A stretch of DNA of 51,441 nucleotides from JAMLIN01 sp041676645 (GTDB taxonomy: Bacteria > Pseudomonadota > Gammaproteobacteria > Burkholderiales > Burkholderiaceae_E): assembly GCA_041676645.1 (NCBI GenBank), contig JBAYRO010000015.1, positions 1-51,441 of the forward strand. Direction: 5' to 3'. Position numbers and translations under genes: made by a program. Positions 1-8,708 of the stretch are shown here, piece after piece. Under the pieces are notes generated by a model, which made no database searches, was not told the origin of the DNA, and saw nothing but the letters and a program-made list of their open reading frames with translations. Position 1 is the stretch's first letter. Every line of letters begins with the position of its first letter.

Positions 1-35
1 CCAGAAGAAGCCCGCCGAGGCTGGCGTCGTGTGAA

Positions 36-1124
36 TCAGCTTTTCTGGAAGACGATGGTGGGATGCTTCACCGGCGCATCCCGACTCTGCTGGCCGAGGC
101 TGACCGCCATGCGCCTGGCGATCCGTCGATAGGTTTCGGCGATCTCGCCGTCGGGCTCGGCCACTACCGTGGGCCGGCCGCTGTCGGTCTGCTCCCGGAT
201 CCGGATATCGAGCGGCAAGCCGCCGAGATACTCCACTCCGTAATCGGCCGCCATCTTCTGGCCGCCGCCGGCGCCGAAGACATGCTCGGCATGGCCGCAG
301 TTCGAGCAGATGTGGATCGCCATGTTCTCGACGATGCCGAGGATCGGGATGCCGACCTTCTCGAACATCTTGAGCCCCTTGCGCGCATCGAGCAGCGCGA
401 TGTCCTGCGGCGTCGTGACGATGACCGCGCCGGTCACGGGAATCTTCTGGGCGAGCGTCAGGTGGATGTCCCCGGTCCCCGGCGGCATGTCGACGATGAG
501 GTAGTCGAGGTCGCGCCAGTTGGTCTCGCGCAGCAGCTGCTCCAGCGCCTGGGTGACCATGGGCCCGCGCCAGACCATCGGTGTGTCCGGATCGATCAGG
601 AAGCCGATCGACGATGCCTGGATGCCATGGCCGAGCATCGGCTCGAGGCTCTTGCCGTCGCGGGTTTCGGGCTTGCCCGAAATGCCCAGCATGGTCGGCT
701 GGGACGGCCCGTAGATGTCGGCGTCGAGCACGCCCACGCTGGCGCCTTCCGCGGCCAGCGCCAGCGCGATGTTCACCGCGGTCGTGCTCTTGCCGACACC
801 GCCCTTGCCCGAGGCGACGGCAATGATGTTGCGCACGTTGGGCAGGCTGCGCATGCCGCGCTGCACGCCGTGCGCCTCGATCTTCTGGTACACGTTGGCC
901 GCTACCCGCCCCACGCCCGGCAGGGCCTGCGCCGCGGCCACGACAGCGCGCCGGATCGGGTCGACCTGGCTCGCGGCGGGATAGCCGAGCACCACGTCGA
1001 AGGAGACGAGATCGCCGTCCACCCGGACATTGCGAAGCGCCTCGCCGCTGACGACATCCTTGCCCGTATTGGGATCGACGACAGCCGACAGCGCTTCGGT
1101 GACCTGCTCGATGGTGGGAGGCAT
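36..1124 (-). CDS. apbC: Mrp/ApbC-type iron-sulfur cluster carrier ATPase
   Basis: This is a P-loop ATPase of the Mrp/Nbp35/ApbC family, cytosolic scaffold proteins that bind and hand over Fe-S clusters. An N-terminal MIP18/DUF59-like domain (residues 1-80) is followed by the deviant Walker A GKGGVGKST (106-114), the D-x-D/GPSQP segment, and a C-S-N-C motif (273-276) that would bridge a cluster between two subunits. The length of 362 aa is normal. I place the start at the ATG at 1124, because a GGAG lies 11 nt upstream and family members begin close to 'TIEQV'. An upstream GTG at 1169 would add 15 residues but has no ribosome binding site. The gene diverges from metG with a gap of about 180 bp. 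The family assignment is very secure; cluster transfer itself is inferred from the family. Confidence 0.95.
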   Translation of the reverse strand: MPPTIEQVTEALSAVVDPNTGKDVVSGEALRNVRVDGDLVSFDVVLGYPAASQVDPIRRAVVAAAQALPGVGRVAANVYQKIEAHGVQRGMRSLPNVRNIIAVASGKGGVGKSTTAVNIALALAAEGASVGVLDADIYGPSQPTMLGISGKPETRDGKSLEPMLGHGIQASSIGFLIDPDTPMVWRGPMVTQALEQLLRETNWRDLDYLIVDMPPGTGDIHLTLAQKIPVTGAVIVTTPQDIALLDARKGLKMFEKVGIPILGIVENMAIHICSNCGHAEHVFGAGGGQKMAADYGVEYLGGLPLDIRIREQTDSGRPTVVAEPDGEIAETYRRIARRMAVSLGQQSRDAPVKHPTIVFQKS

Positions 1125-1222
1125 CTCGGTAATTTCTCCAGCTGCGCGACTCGAAGGGGAATTGCTCACGCGAAGTCTAATTGAATTGGCGACTCGAACA
1201 TTCGATCACCCTAAGCCGCTGA

Positions 1223-1228
1223 TATGAT
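1223..1228 (+). promoter_or_regulatory. Possible -10 element for metG
   Basis: TATGAT lies 77 bp upstream of the metG ATG, in the gap it shares with apbC. It is five of six to the sigma-70 -10 consensus, but no convincing -35 hexamer stands 16-18 bp upstream. The call rests on position and the -10 match alone. Confidence 0.3.
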
Positions 1229-1304
1229 TAAAGGTTTCGCGGCACTGAATTGCCCCTCGCCGCCCCTGCAGTCCCACTGCGCGACCACCCGAGAACAACC
1301 GACG

Positions 1305-3425
1305 ATGGCCCGAGCCCGCACCCTCTTCGTGACCACTGCGCTGCCCTATGCGAACGGGCCGTTCCATGTGGGCCACATCATGGAATACATCCAGGCCGAC
1401 ATCTGGGTACGGTTCCAGCGCATGCGCGGCAACACGGTCCACTTCGTGGGCGCCGACGATGCGCATGGCGCGCCGATCATGATCGCGGCGGAAAACGCCG
1501 GCCGCAGCCCCCAGGAATTCGTCGCCGAGGTGGCGGGCGGACGCAAGGCCTATCTCGACGGCTTCCACATCGCCTTCGATCACTGGCACAGCACGGATTC
1601 CCCCGAGAACGTCGAACTCTCCCAGGGCATCTACCTGGCGCTGAAGGAAGCCGGCCTGATCGATCGCCGCGAGATCGAGCAATTCTACGATCCGGTCAAG
1701 GGCATGTTCCTGCCCGATCGCTACATCAAGGGCCAGTGCCCGGAATGCGGCGCCGCCGACCAGTACGGCGACTCCTGTGAAGTCTGCAGCGCCGTCTACG
1801 CCCCCACCGACCTGATCGAGCCCTTCTCGACGCTGTCGGGCGCGCGGCCCGAGCTGCGCCGCTCCGAACATCTGTTCTTTCGCCTGTCCGACCCTCGCTG
1901 CGTGGAATTCCTGCGCGACTGGACGCGCAGCAAGGGCAGCCATGGCGGGCCGCGGCTGCAGCCCGAAGTCCTCGCGAAGGTACGCGAATGGCTCGGCGGG
2001 GACGACCCGAACGGACGGCTGGCCGACTGGGACATCTCGCGCGACGCGCCCTATTTCGGCATCGAGATTCCAGGCGAACCGGGCAAGTACTTCTATGTCT
2101 GGCTCGATGCGCCGATCGGCTACCTGGCTTCGCTCAAGGCCTACTGCGCCCGCGCCGGGCTCGACTTCGACGCCCTGGTCGCGGACCCGGCCGTCGAACA
2201 GGTGCACTTCATCGGCAAGGACATCATCTACTTCCATGTCCTCTTCTGGCCGGCGATGCTGCACTTCGCCGGGCGCAAGACGCCCGACCAGGTGAACGTG
2301 CACGGCTTCATCACGGTCAGCGGCGAGAAGATGAGCAAGAGTCGCGGCACCGGCATCTCGCCGCTTCGCTACCTCGAACTCGGCCTGAACCCCGACTGGC
2401 TGCGCTACTACATCGCCGCCAAGCTCAACGGCCGGGTCGAGGATGTCGACTTCAATCCCGACGACTTCGTCGCGCGGATCAACAGCGACCTCATCGGCAA
2501 GCTCGTCAATATCGCGAGCCGCTGCAGCAACTTCCTGGTACGACGTTTCGAAGGCCGCCTGGGCGAACCCGATGCCGGGGCGGTCGCCGGTTTCGCAAGC
2601 GCCTGGGCCGGACCCGAGGCCGTGGCACGCCTCTACGAGGAACGCGACTACGGCAAGGCGATCCGCGAGATCATGTCGTACGCCGATGCGATCAACCAGT
2701 ACATCGACGCCGCCCGACCCTGGGAGGTCGCCAAGGACCCCGATGCCGGCGCCGCGCTGCAGCGGATCTGCTCGACAGCGATCAACGGCTTCCGGGACCT
2801 GGTCATCCTGCTGGCCCCGGTGATGCCGGCCACCACCGCGCGCGCCCTCGAGCAGCTTGCGCTCGACCCGCCCCGCTGGTCGGCGATCGGCGCACCGCTG
2901 CCAGCCGGCCATGTCATCGGCCCCTATGCCCACCTGATGACCCGGATCGACGGCAAGGCCGTCGATCGCCTGCTCGGCATCGTCGACGAACCGGGCTCGA
3001 AGGCGTCCGGCCCCGATTCGAAGGGCGGCGGGAAACCCGGCCGGTCCGAGGCGAGCGGCGACGCGGCCAGGGCCCCGGGCGAGCGCTTCGTGAGCATCGA
3101 CGATTTCGCGAAGCTCGACCTGCGGATCGCCAGGGTGGTCACGGCCAGCCGCGTCGAGGGTTCGACCAAGCTGCTGCGGCTCACGCTCGACGTCGGCGAG
3201 GAACAGCCGCGCCAGGTGTTCTCCGGCATCCAGTCGGCGTATGCTCCGGAGGATCTCGTCGGCCGCCTGACGATCGTGGTGGCCAATCTCGCGCCGCGCA
3301 AGATGAAGTTCGGCGTCTCCGAGGGCATGGTCCTGTCGGCGGGCCACGAGGATCCGGAACGCGGCCCGGGCATCTACCTGCTCTCGGTCGACAGCGGTGC
3401 CGAGCCGGGCATGCGGGTAAGCTAG
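1305..3425 (+). CDS. metG: Methionine-tRNA ligase
   Basis: Class Ia methionyl-tRNA synthetase, charging both initiator and elongator tRNA-Met with methionine using ATP. The HIGH box appears as HVGH (residues 21-24) and the KMSKS loop is intact (342-346). A zinc knuckle is formed by C145, C148, C158 and C161. The C-terminus (about 600-706) is the EMAP/Arc1p-like tRNA-binding domain used for dimerisation. The 706 aa length is typical of the long MetRS type. I start at the ATG at 1305 because the family begins 'FVTTALPYANG'; the frame stays open 81 bp upstream without a better start. It probably forms its own transcription unit. A short hairpin (CCCCT, 8-nt loop, AGGGG) follows the stop codon but lacks a U-tract. 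Confidence 0.98.
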   Translation: MARARTLFVTTALPYANGPFHVGHIMEYIQADIWVRFQRMRGNTVHFVGADDAHGAPIMIAAENAGRSPQEFVAEVAGGRKAYLDGFHIAFDHWHSTDSPENVELSQGIYLALKEAGLIDRREIEQFYDPVKGMFLPDRYIKGQCPECGAADQYGDSCEVCSAVYAPTDLIEPFSTLSGARPELRRSEHLFFRLSDPRCVEFLRDWTRSKGSHGGPRLQPEVLAKVREWLGGDDPNGRLADWDISRDAPYFGIEIPGEPGKYFYVWLDAPIGYLASLKAYCARAGLDFDALVADPAVEQVHFIGKDIIYFHVLFWPAMLHFAGRKTPDQVNVHGFITVSGEKMSKSRGTGISPLRYLELGLNPDWLRYYIAAKLNGRVEDVDFNPDDFVARINSDLIGKLVNIASRCSNFLVRRFEGRLGEPDAGAVAGFASAWAGPEAVARLYEERDYGKAIREIMSYADAINQYIDAARPWEVAKDPDAGAALQRICSTAINGFRDLVILLAPVMPATTARALEQLALDPPRWSAIGAPLPAGHVIGPYAHLMTRIDGKAVDRLLGIVDEPGSKASGPDSKGGGKPGRSEASGDAARAPGERFVSIDDFAKLDLRIARVVTASRVEGSTKLLRLTLDVGEEQPRQVFSGIQSAYAPEDLVGRLTIVVANLAPRKMKFGVSEGMVLSAGHEDPERGPGIYLLSVDSGAEPGMRVS

Positions 3426-3458
3426 AATGCCCCTCTTCATATAGGGGTCGATGCGCGA

Positions 3459-5222
3459 ATGTTCAGGTTGCGGTTTCGGCCGGCGCTGGTCGATGCCCTG
3501 AAGACCTATCGGCGCGACGACCTCGTCGCCGATGTCTCGGCGGGAATCACCGTCGGTTTCGTGGCGCTGCCGCTGGCGATGGCCTTCGGGATCGCCAGTG
3601 GCGTCAAGCCGGAGCAGGGGCTTGCCACCGCCATCGTCGGTGGAATGCTGATCTCCCTGCTGGGTGGATCGCGGGTCCAGATCGGCGGACCGGCGGGCGC
3701 CTTCGTCGCCCTGCTCTACGCGATCGCGGCCCGCTACGGCATCGCCAACCTGCTCCTCGCGACGATGATGGCGGGCGTCCTGCTGTTCGCGATGGGCGCC
3801 TTGCGCCTCGGGAACCTGATCCGCTTCATCCCGGTCGCTGTCGTCGTAGGCTTCACCAACGGCATCGCGGTGATCATCGCCCTGCAGCAGGTGCGTGACT
3901 TCCTCGGCCTGCAGGTCGAGCAGATGCCAGCGAACTTCTTCTCCATGGTGAGCACCTTCGCCGGCGCGATCCACACGATCCACTGGCCGGCCATTGCCGT
4001 GGGCATCGGCTCGCTGGCAATCGTGGCCTGGTGGCCCAGGTCGGTCGCGGCAGGCGCTCCCGCCTGGTTGCGCTGGATGTCGCGGGCGCCCGGCACGATC
4101 GCCGCGCTTGCGCTGGGCATCGTCGCCGTGTCGCTGTTCGACGTCCCGGTCGAGACCATCGGCAGTCGCTTCGGCGGCATTCCGCAGGGCCTGCCGATGC
4201 CCGCCCTGCCGGAGTTCGAGTGGTCCAGCGCGCAGAACCTCGCCGGCCCCGCCATCTCGATCGCCCTGCTGTGCGCGATCGAATCCCTGTTGTGCGCCCG
4301 GGTGGCGGACAAGATCACCGGCCAGCGCCACGATTCGAACCAGGAACTGATGGGACAAGGGGTGGCGAACTTCGTTTCGCCGCTGTTCGGCGGCATCGCG
4401 GCCACCGGGACGATCGCGCGCACCGTCACCAATGTGCGCTCCGGCGGCAGGACCCCCCTGGCGGGCGTATTCCATGCCCTGACGCTGCTGCTGATCATGC
4501 TCGTCTTCGCTCCCTACGCGGGCGATGTGCCGATGGCCACGCTGGCGGCGATCCTGCTCCACGTCGCCTGGAACATGGGCGACTGGGCAGCCTTCCCGCG
4601 GCTGCGCCGGTTCTCGATGAACCACCGCGCACTGATGCTCACCACCTTCGCGCTGACGATCGTCTTCGACCTCACGGTCGCGGTCCAGGTGGGCCTGGTG
4701 CTGGCGAGCCTGTTCTTCATCTATCGCGTGTCGGCCCTGACCCGAATCGAGCGGATCGATCTCGGGCCCGACATTGCCGAGCAGACTGGCCAGACGGTGC
4801 GGGCGTATCGCCTGTTCGGCTCGCTCTTCTTCGGTTCGGTCGGCAAGCTCGACGCCCTGCAGGCGCCGCGCGACCCGCAGGCGGGCGTGATGATCCTCGA
4901 GATGCACCAGGTCATCAACCTCGACACCAGCGGCCTGGAAGCCCTCGAGGAACTGCTCCATTCGGTACGCGCCGGCAAGGGCCGGATCATCATCGTCGCA
5001 CCGAACGAACAGCCCCGGTCCATCATGGAACGCAGCGGCTTCCTGGACCAGCTTGGTCCGGACAGCGTGTACGCCACCCTCGAGGGGGCGCTCGCCTCAC
5101 TGCGCCTGCCGCCCGCCGATGAAGTCGGCGACGAAGGCGGCAACCCGAAAGGCGGCGACTCGACACCCGGGCCCGGTGGCGGCCCCGCCGACCCGACGCC
5201 TGGTCCGGCTACTGCGCGTTGA
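3459..5222 (+). CDS. SulP family inorganic anion transporter with STAS domain
   Basis: Inner-membrane SLC26/SulP transporter of 587 aa. Residues 25-430 are mostly hydrophobic helices and include the family's glycine-rich early segment (SAGITVGFVALPLAMAFGIASG and the following GGPAGAF). A C-terminal STAS domain (about 445-560) carries the conserved L-D-T-S-G turn near residue 487, where anti-sigma-antagonist relatives are phosphorylated. The last 30 residues are Gly/Pro-rich and probably disordered. Family members move sulfate, bicarbonate or dicarboxylates with protons or sodium; the substrate cannot be read from this sequence, and no carbonic anhydrase or sulfate assimilation gene is adjacent. 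It starts 33 bp after metG, so it may be cotranscribed. Its 3' end overlaps the convergent BamE-like gene by 14 bp. Confidence 0.93.
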   Translation: MFRLRFRPALVDALKTYRRDDLVADVSAGITVGFVALPLAMAFGIASGVKPEQGLATAIVGGMLISLLGGSRVQIGGPAGAFVALLYAIAARYGIANLLLATMMAGVLLFAMGALRLGNLIRFIPVAVVVGFTNGIAVIIALQQVRDFLGLQVEQMPANFFSMVSTFAGAIHTIHWPAIAVGIGSLAIVAWWPRSVAAGAPAWLRWMSRAPGTIAALALGIVAVSLFDVPVETIGSRFGGIPQGLPMPALPEFEWSSAQNLAGPAISIALLCAIESLLCARVADKITGQRHDSNQELMGQGVANFVSPLFGGIAATGTIARTVTNVRSGGRTPLAGVFHALTLLLIMLVFAPYAGDVPMATLAAILLHVAWNMGDWAAFPRLRRFSMNHRALMLTTFALTIVFDLTVAVQVGLVLASLFFIYRVSALTRIERIDLGPDIAEQTGQTVRAYRLFGSLFFGSVGKLDALQAPRDPQAGVMILEMHQVINLDTSGLEALEELLHSVRAGKGRIIIVAPNEQPRSIMERSGFLDQLGPDSVYATLEGALASLRLPPADEVGDEGGNPKGGDSTPGPGGGPADPTPGPATAR

Positions 5223-5703
5223 TCGACTCGGGGTCGGGGGTCCGGCTGACCCCGGTCAGCCGGCCACTGGCGTCGAAATGGGCGTTGAAGTGTTCGAGTC
5301 GCCCGCCGTCGGCGCGATATTTCCAGCTCAGGACCCGCTCGCCGCGCCGCGGGAAATCCGCCGATGCACCCGGCCTGCCGAGGCGGCGGCGCACATCCTC
5401 GATATGGTCGCCCGGCTCGATCTGCCGGAAGCAGGCATCGACGAGCACGTTGCGCATCCCGCGATACCGATCGTCGGGGCCGATCTCGACCATCCAGGTT
5501 TCCGCACCGGCCGGGCCGCGCGGATATTCGTGGACCCGCACGCCGCCCTCTGCCTCATGGACGGCATCGGGCTCGCCGAGCAGGTAACGGACTTGCGCCG
5601 CCGTGGATTCTCCCGGCCGCAGCGCACCGCGGGCGAGATCCGGGAAGGGCCTCAAGCCCAGGCGGGCAAGCCCCGCCGCGATCCATCCGCCGATCATGCC
5701 CAT
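5209..5703 (-). CDS. BamE-like (SmpA/OmlA fold) protein with two tandem repeats
   Basis: A 164-aa protein with two related units, each following the BamE/SmpA pattern: a Pro-Gly turn, a helix ending in L-G-x-P, and a strand pair with W-x-V or W-x-Y. Unit 1 covers roughly residues 30-90 (PGES..LGEP..WMVEIG) and unit 2 roughly 97-155 (PGDH..LGRP..WKYRADGG). Unlike true BamE there is no lipobox cysteine; the N-terminus is a short hydrophobic stretch (MIGGWIAAGLARLGL) that could be a weak membrane anchor. I chose the ATG at 5703, seven bases after a GGGG, over an upstream start at 5745 that would invade DUF3460. It is divergent from DUF3460-scpA. Function is unknown; a role in the envelope is only an inference from the fold. 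Confidence 0.6.
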   Translation of the reverse strand: MGMIGGWIAAGLARLGLRPFPDLARGALRPGESTAAQVRYLLGEPDAVHEAEGGVRVHEYPRGPAGAETWMVEIGPDDRYRGMRNVLVDACFRQIEPGDHIEDVRRRLGRPGASADFPRRGERVLSWKYRADGGRLEHFNAHFDASGRLTGVSRTPDPESINAQ

Positions 5704-5727
5704 TGCCGCGCCCCGTTCCCGTTTCGA

Positions 5728-5733
5728 TAGAAT
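5728..5733 (+). promoter_or_regulatory. Possible -10 element for DUF3460-scpA
   Basis: TAGAAT sits 24 bp before the chosen DUF3460 ATG. TTGCCG lies 19 bp upstream as a possible -35, which is long spacing. Initiation near 5740 would exclude the upstream in-frame ATG at 5734 and supports starting DUF3460 at 5758. Confidence 0.35.
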
Positions 5734-5757
5734 ATGGCCGACCACCTACGGACCGAC

Positions 5758-5949
5758 ATGTACGAATCCGACATCACCAGGTTCCTGCGCGACCTCAAGG
5801 AAGAGCGCCCCCACCTCGACGCCGAGCAGCAGCGCGGCCGCGCCATCTGGTGGGACAAGCCCCAGAACCTCGAGACCCAGCGGCGCAATCGCGAATCGCG
5901 CCTGCCCCAGCCGCCCTACGTCTTCTACCAGAACGCTCCCGACAGGTGA
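5758..5949 (+). CDS. DUF3460 family small protein
   Basis: A 63-aa acidic/basic mixed protein beginning MYESDITRFLRDLK and containing a W-W-D-K-P motif near residue 32, which matches the DUF3460 family. From memory this family is essentially confined to Burkholderiales and often sits just upstream of scpA. There is no signal peptide or membrane segment; it looks like a small helical cytosolic protein. The ATG at 5758 is preceded by GGA at good spacing, and an ATG at 5734 would add eight poorly conserved residues. Its stop codon overlaps the scpA start as GTGA, so the two are probably translationally coupled. Function is unknown; the tight link suggests, without proving, a role in chromosome segregation. 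Confidence 0.85.
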   Translation: MYESDITRFLRDLKEERPHLDAEQQRGRAIWWDKPQNLETQRRNRESRLPQPPYVFYQNAPDR

Positions 5950-6815
5950 ACAGCGCCGAACGCGCCGATGCCAACGCGTCGACCGACGAAGAGGCCGGCC
6001 CACCGCCGGTCGCGATGCCGGTCGAGCAACTCGAGCTGAAGGTCTTCGCCCGGCTCTACGGTGAGCCGGTCGTCCAGCTGCCGCAGGATCTCTACATCCC
6101 GCCCGATGCGCTGGAAGTCTTCCTCGATTCCTTCGAGGGTCCGCTCGACCTTCTGCTCTACCTGATCCGCAAGCAGAACTTCAACGTCCTCGACATTCCG
6201 ATGGCCGAGGTCACCCGGCAGTACCTCGCCTACATCGAGGAGATCCGCCAGAGCAACCTGGAACTGGCGGCGGAGTACCTCCTCATGGCGGCCCTGCTGA
6301 TCGACATCAAGTCGCGGATGCTGCTGCCGGTACGCAAGGCCGACACCGGCGAGGAGGCCGAGGATCCACGCGCCGAACTCGCGCGCCGCCTGCTCGAGTA
6401 CGAAAGGATCAAGTATGGCGCCCAGATGATCGATGCCATGCCGGTCGTCGGGCGCGATTTCCTCGCCGTCCAGGCACATGTCGAGAACACCGTCGAAGTT
6501 CGCCTGCCGGGTGTCGATCCCAACGACCTGCGGGCCGCCTGGGCCGACATCCTCAAGCGGGCACGGCTGGTCCAGCACCACCGGATCACGCGCGAGCAGC
6601 TCTCGGTACGCGAACACATGACGATCGTGCTGCGCAAGCTGCAGGATCGTCGCTTCGCCGAATTCCAGGAACTCTTCGACACGAACCAGGGCATACCGGT
6701 GCTGATCGTCACCTTCATCGCGCTGCTCGAACTCGCCCGCGAATCCCTCGTCGAAGTGACCCAGGCCGAAGCGTTCGCGCCAATCTACGTGCGCCTCGCC
6801 TACCAGCCGAACTAG
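5946..6815 (+). CDS. scpA: Segregation and condensation protein A
   Basis: ScpA is the kleisin subunit of the SMC-ScpAB complex that organises and segregates the bacterial chromosome. The kleisin N-terminal signature F-E-G-P-L-D-L-L-L-Y-L-I-R lies near residues 63-75, followed by a helical middle (ELAAEYLLMAALLIDIKSRMLL) and a C-terminal winged helix (about 215-289) that would bind the SMC head. The GTG start at 5946 overlaps the DUF3460 stop; the first 40 residues are Ala/Asp/Glu-rich and variable, so a start at the ATG at 6015 cannot be excluded. The 289-aa length fits betaproteobacterial ScpA. Its partner scpB lies at 23.7-24.6 kb in the nusA-infB cluster, not in this operon. Confidence 0.95.
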   Translation: MNSAERADANASTDEEAGPPPVAMPVEQLELKVFARLYGEPVVQLPQDLYIPPDALEVFLDSFEGPLDLLLYLIRKQNFNVLDIPMAEVTRQYLAYIEEIRQSNLELAAEYLLMAALLIDIKSRMLLPVRKADTGEEAEDPRAELARRLLEYERIKYGAQMIDAMPVVGRDFLAVQAHVENTVEVRLPGVDPNDLRAAWADILKRARLVQHHRITREQLSVREHMTIVLRKLQDRRFAEFQELFDTNQGIPVLIVTFIALLELARESLVEVTQAEAFAPIYVRLAYQPN

Positions 6816-6845
6816 CGGCGCCCCGGCGACGGGACGACGCGACGC

Positions 6846-7880
6846 ATGGCACTGCAACCGTCCATGGAATCCGACGTTCCGCTTGCGGGCCTGAACAGCT
6901 TCGGCGTGGCAGCCACGGCCGGGCAGCTCGCGACCCTGCGCGATGCCCGGGAGATCCCGGCCCTCCTCGACTGGTATCGCTCGGGCAGCCCGGTGCAGCT
7001 GCTGGGCGCCGGCTGCAACACCCTGATCGCGGCCCCGCGCCTCGAGCGGGTGCTGCGGATCGCCCTCCAGGGCCGCCGCATCGTGGCCGAGGACGGGGAC
7101 CGGGTCGTGATCGAAGCCGCCGCCGGCGAGGACTGGCCGGCGCTCGTCGAATGGAGCCTGGACGCCGGCCTGTGCGGACTCGAGAACCTGTCGCTGATCC
7201 CGGGCAGCGTCGGCGCGGCGCCGATCCAGAACATCGGCGCATACGGTGTCGAACTCGCCTCTCACTTCGATTCGCTCGAGGCGCTCGATCTCGATACCGG
7301 CGAGCGGCGGCGATTCTCCGGGGCGGACTGCCGCTTCGACTATCGCGACAGCGTGTTCAAGTCGGACGATCACCGGCACTGGCTGATCCTGTCGATACGA
7401 CTCGTGCTCTCGCGCACCCTCGATGCCCGGCTCGACTATGGCGACATCCGCAAGGCGCTGGCCGGCGCCACACCCACTGCCCGGGCGATAGCCGATGCGG
7501 TCATCGCCCTGCGGCGTGCCCGCCTGCCCGATCCGGCCGTGCTCGGCAACGCGGGCAGCTTCTTCAAGAATCCCCTCGTCGATGCCGCGACACTGGAGCG
7601 CCTGCGCGAGGATCATCCGCGGATTCCAGCCTGGCCCGGCAAGGACGGCCGGGCCAAGCTGCCGGCCGCCTGGCTGATCGAGCACGCCGGCTGGAAGGGA
7701 TATCGGGACGGCGATGCGGGCGTGCACGAGCACCATGCGCTGGTGCTGGTCAACCACGGACACGCGACCGGCGCCGAGCTGCTGGCGCTGGCCATCCGCA
7801 TCCGGGAATCGGTGTTCGAACGCTTCGGGGTGCGACTCGAACCCGAGCCGATCATCCTGCGCAACGCAGGCCCGGACTAG
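6846..7880 (+). CDS. murB: UDP-N-acetylenolpyruvoylglucosamine reductase (type I)
   Basis: FAD-dependent MurB reduces UDP-GlcNAc-enolpyruvate to UDP-MurNAc with NADPH in the cytosol, the second committed step of peptidoglycan synthesis. The FAD-binding segment includes LGAGCNTL (53-60) and the P-G-S-V-G-A-A-P-I-Q-N-I-G-A-Y-G loop (119-134). The substrate Y-R-D-S-x-F-K motif is at 166-172, the catalytic serine is in S-F-F-K-N-P (S238), and the terminal acid is in LEPEP (332/334). The 344 aa and the YRDS motif place it in type I. The usual serine in the first FAD loop (G-S-N) is a cysteine here, which is mildly unusual. It follows scpA by 30 bp on the same strand and may be cotranscribed. Confidence 0.97.
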   Translation: MALQPSMESDVPLAGLNSFGVAATAGQLATLRDAREIPALLDWYRSGSPVQLLGAGCNTLIAAPRLERVLRIALQGRRIVAEDGDRVVIEAAAGEDWPALVEWSLDAGLCGLENLSLIPGSVGAAPIQNIGAYGVELASHFDSLEALDLDTGERRRFSGADCRFDYRDSVFKSDDHRHWLILSIRLVLSRTLDARLDYGDIRKALAGATPTARAIADAVIALRRARLPDPAVLGNAGSFFKNPLVDAATLERLREDHPRIPAWPGKDGRAKLPAAWLIEHAGWKGYRDGDAGVHEHHALVLVNHGHATGAELLALAIRIRESVFERFGVRLEPEPIILRNAGPD

Positions 7881-7903
7881 CCGTGGCCCGTGTTCCGGCC
7901 TCG

Positions 7904-8671
7904 TCAGCGACGCCGGAACACCCAGCGCAGGTCGTCGGAGACTGCCGGCTCGAACGCATAGCCGTCGCGATCGAAATCCTTGAGGCCCTCGGCGCCATCC
8001 AGGCGCTGGTCGATCGCGAAGCGGGTCATCGCGCCCCGGGCCCGCTTGGCGTCGAAGGAAATCACCTTCCATTTGCCACCGTGCCACTGCTCGAAGACCG
8101 GCTGCACGATGGGCGCGCGCCACTTCGAACGATCGATGCTGCGGAAGTACTCCTGGGACGCGAGGTTGACCAGCACCTTCGCCCCGGCATCGCTCATCGC
8201 CCGGCGCAGGGCGTTCGCGATGCGCGGGCCCCAGAAGCTGTAGAGGTCCGGGCCCCGCTCGTTGGGCAAGCGGGTGCCCATCTCGAGCCGATAGGCCTGG
8301 ATCAGGTCCAGCGGGCGCAGCAGGCCATACAGGCCCGATAGAATCCGGACATGACCCTGGGCCCAGTCGAGGCCGGCATCGTCGAGAGAGTCCGCCTGCA
8401 GGCCGTCGTACACATCGCCGGCGAAGGCAAGCATGGCCGGCTTCGCATTGGCCGGCGTGAACGGCGTCTTCCACTGCTCGTAGCGGGCGGCGTTGAGGGT
8501 GGCGAGCGAATCGCTGATCCCCATCAGGCGCGACAGATCGGCCGGCGAGTGGCCGCGCAGCAGTTCGACGAGACGCCGCGACTCGGCGATCATCGCCGGT
8601 CGCCCATGGGATTCGCCAGTGTAGGGGCGCTCGAAATCCAGGCGCTTGGCGGGAGAAAGAACGATCAGCAT
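7904..8671 (-). CDS. yaaA: Peroxide stress protein YaaA (DUF328)
   Basis: A 255-aa YaaA family protein. It starts with the signature M-L-I-V-L-S-P-A-K-R-L, and the internal motifs (Y-x-G-L, F-W-G-P-x-I, N-L-A-S-x-E-Y and a late K-x-A-R-G-A-M) are all present. In E. coli the protein lowers intracellular iron and protects DNA during hydrogen peroxide stress and has a DNA-binding fold; action here is inferred. I start at the ATG at 8671 because the family signature begins there, although the frame runs 60 bp further. It is tail-to-tail with murB (23 bp) and divergent from the PIN gene with only 37 bp between the starts, so the two promoters must overlap one another or the coding regions. Confidence 0.95.
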   Translation of the reverse strand: MLIVLSPAKRLDFERPYTGESHGRPAMIAESRRLVELLRGHSPADLSRLMGISDSLATLNAARYEQWKTPFTPANAKPAMLAFAGDVYDGLQADSLDDAGLDWAQGHVRILSGLYGLLRPLDLIQAYRLEMGTRLPNERGPDLYSFWGPRIANALRRAMSDAGAKVLVNLASQEYFRSIDRSKWRAPIVQPVFEQWHGGKWKVISFDAKRARGAMTRFAIDQRLDGAEGLKDFDRDGYAFEPAVSDDLRWVFRRR

Positions 8672-8708
8672 CGACAGTCGGGGATATCGGCAAAGCCGCG
8701 ATGATGGC

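Noticed and set aside
3428..3450. Hairpin after metG considered as a terminator
   Set aside because: The stem is five pairs (CCCCT/AGGGG) with an 8-nt loop and no following T-run, and SulP starts just after.
1206..4961. A 1251-codon open frame on the minus strand across metG and the SulP gene
   Set aside because: It is antisense to two clear genes, is Arg/Asp/Gly-rich with no domain, and arises because GC-rich third positions remove stops on the complementary strand.
5364..5945. N-terminal extension of ScpA by about 190 residues
   Set aside because: It overlaps DUF3460 and the antisense BamE-like gene, and the GTG overlapping the DUF3460 stop is the natural start.
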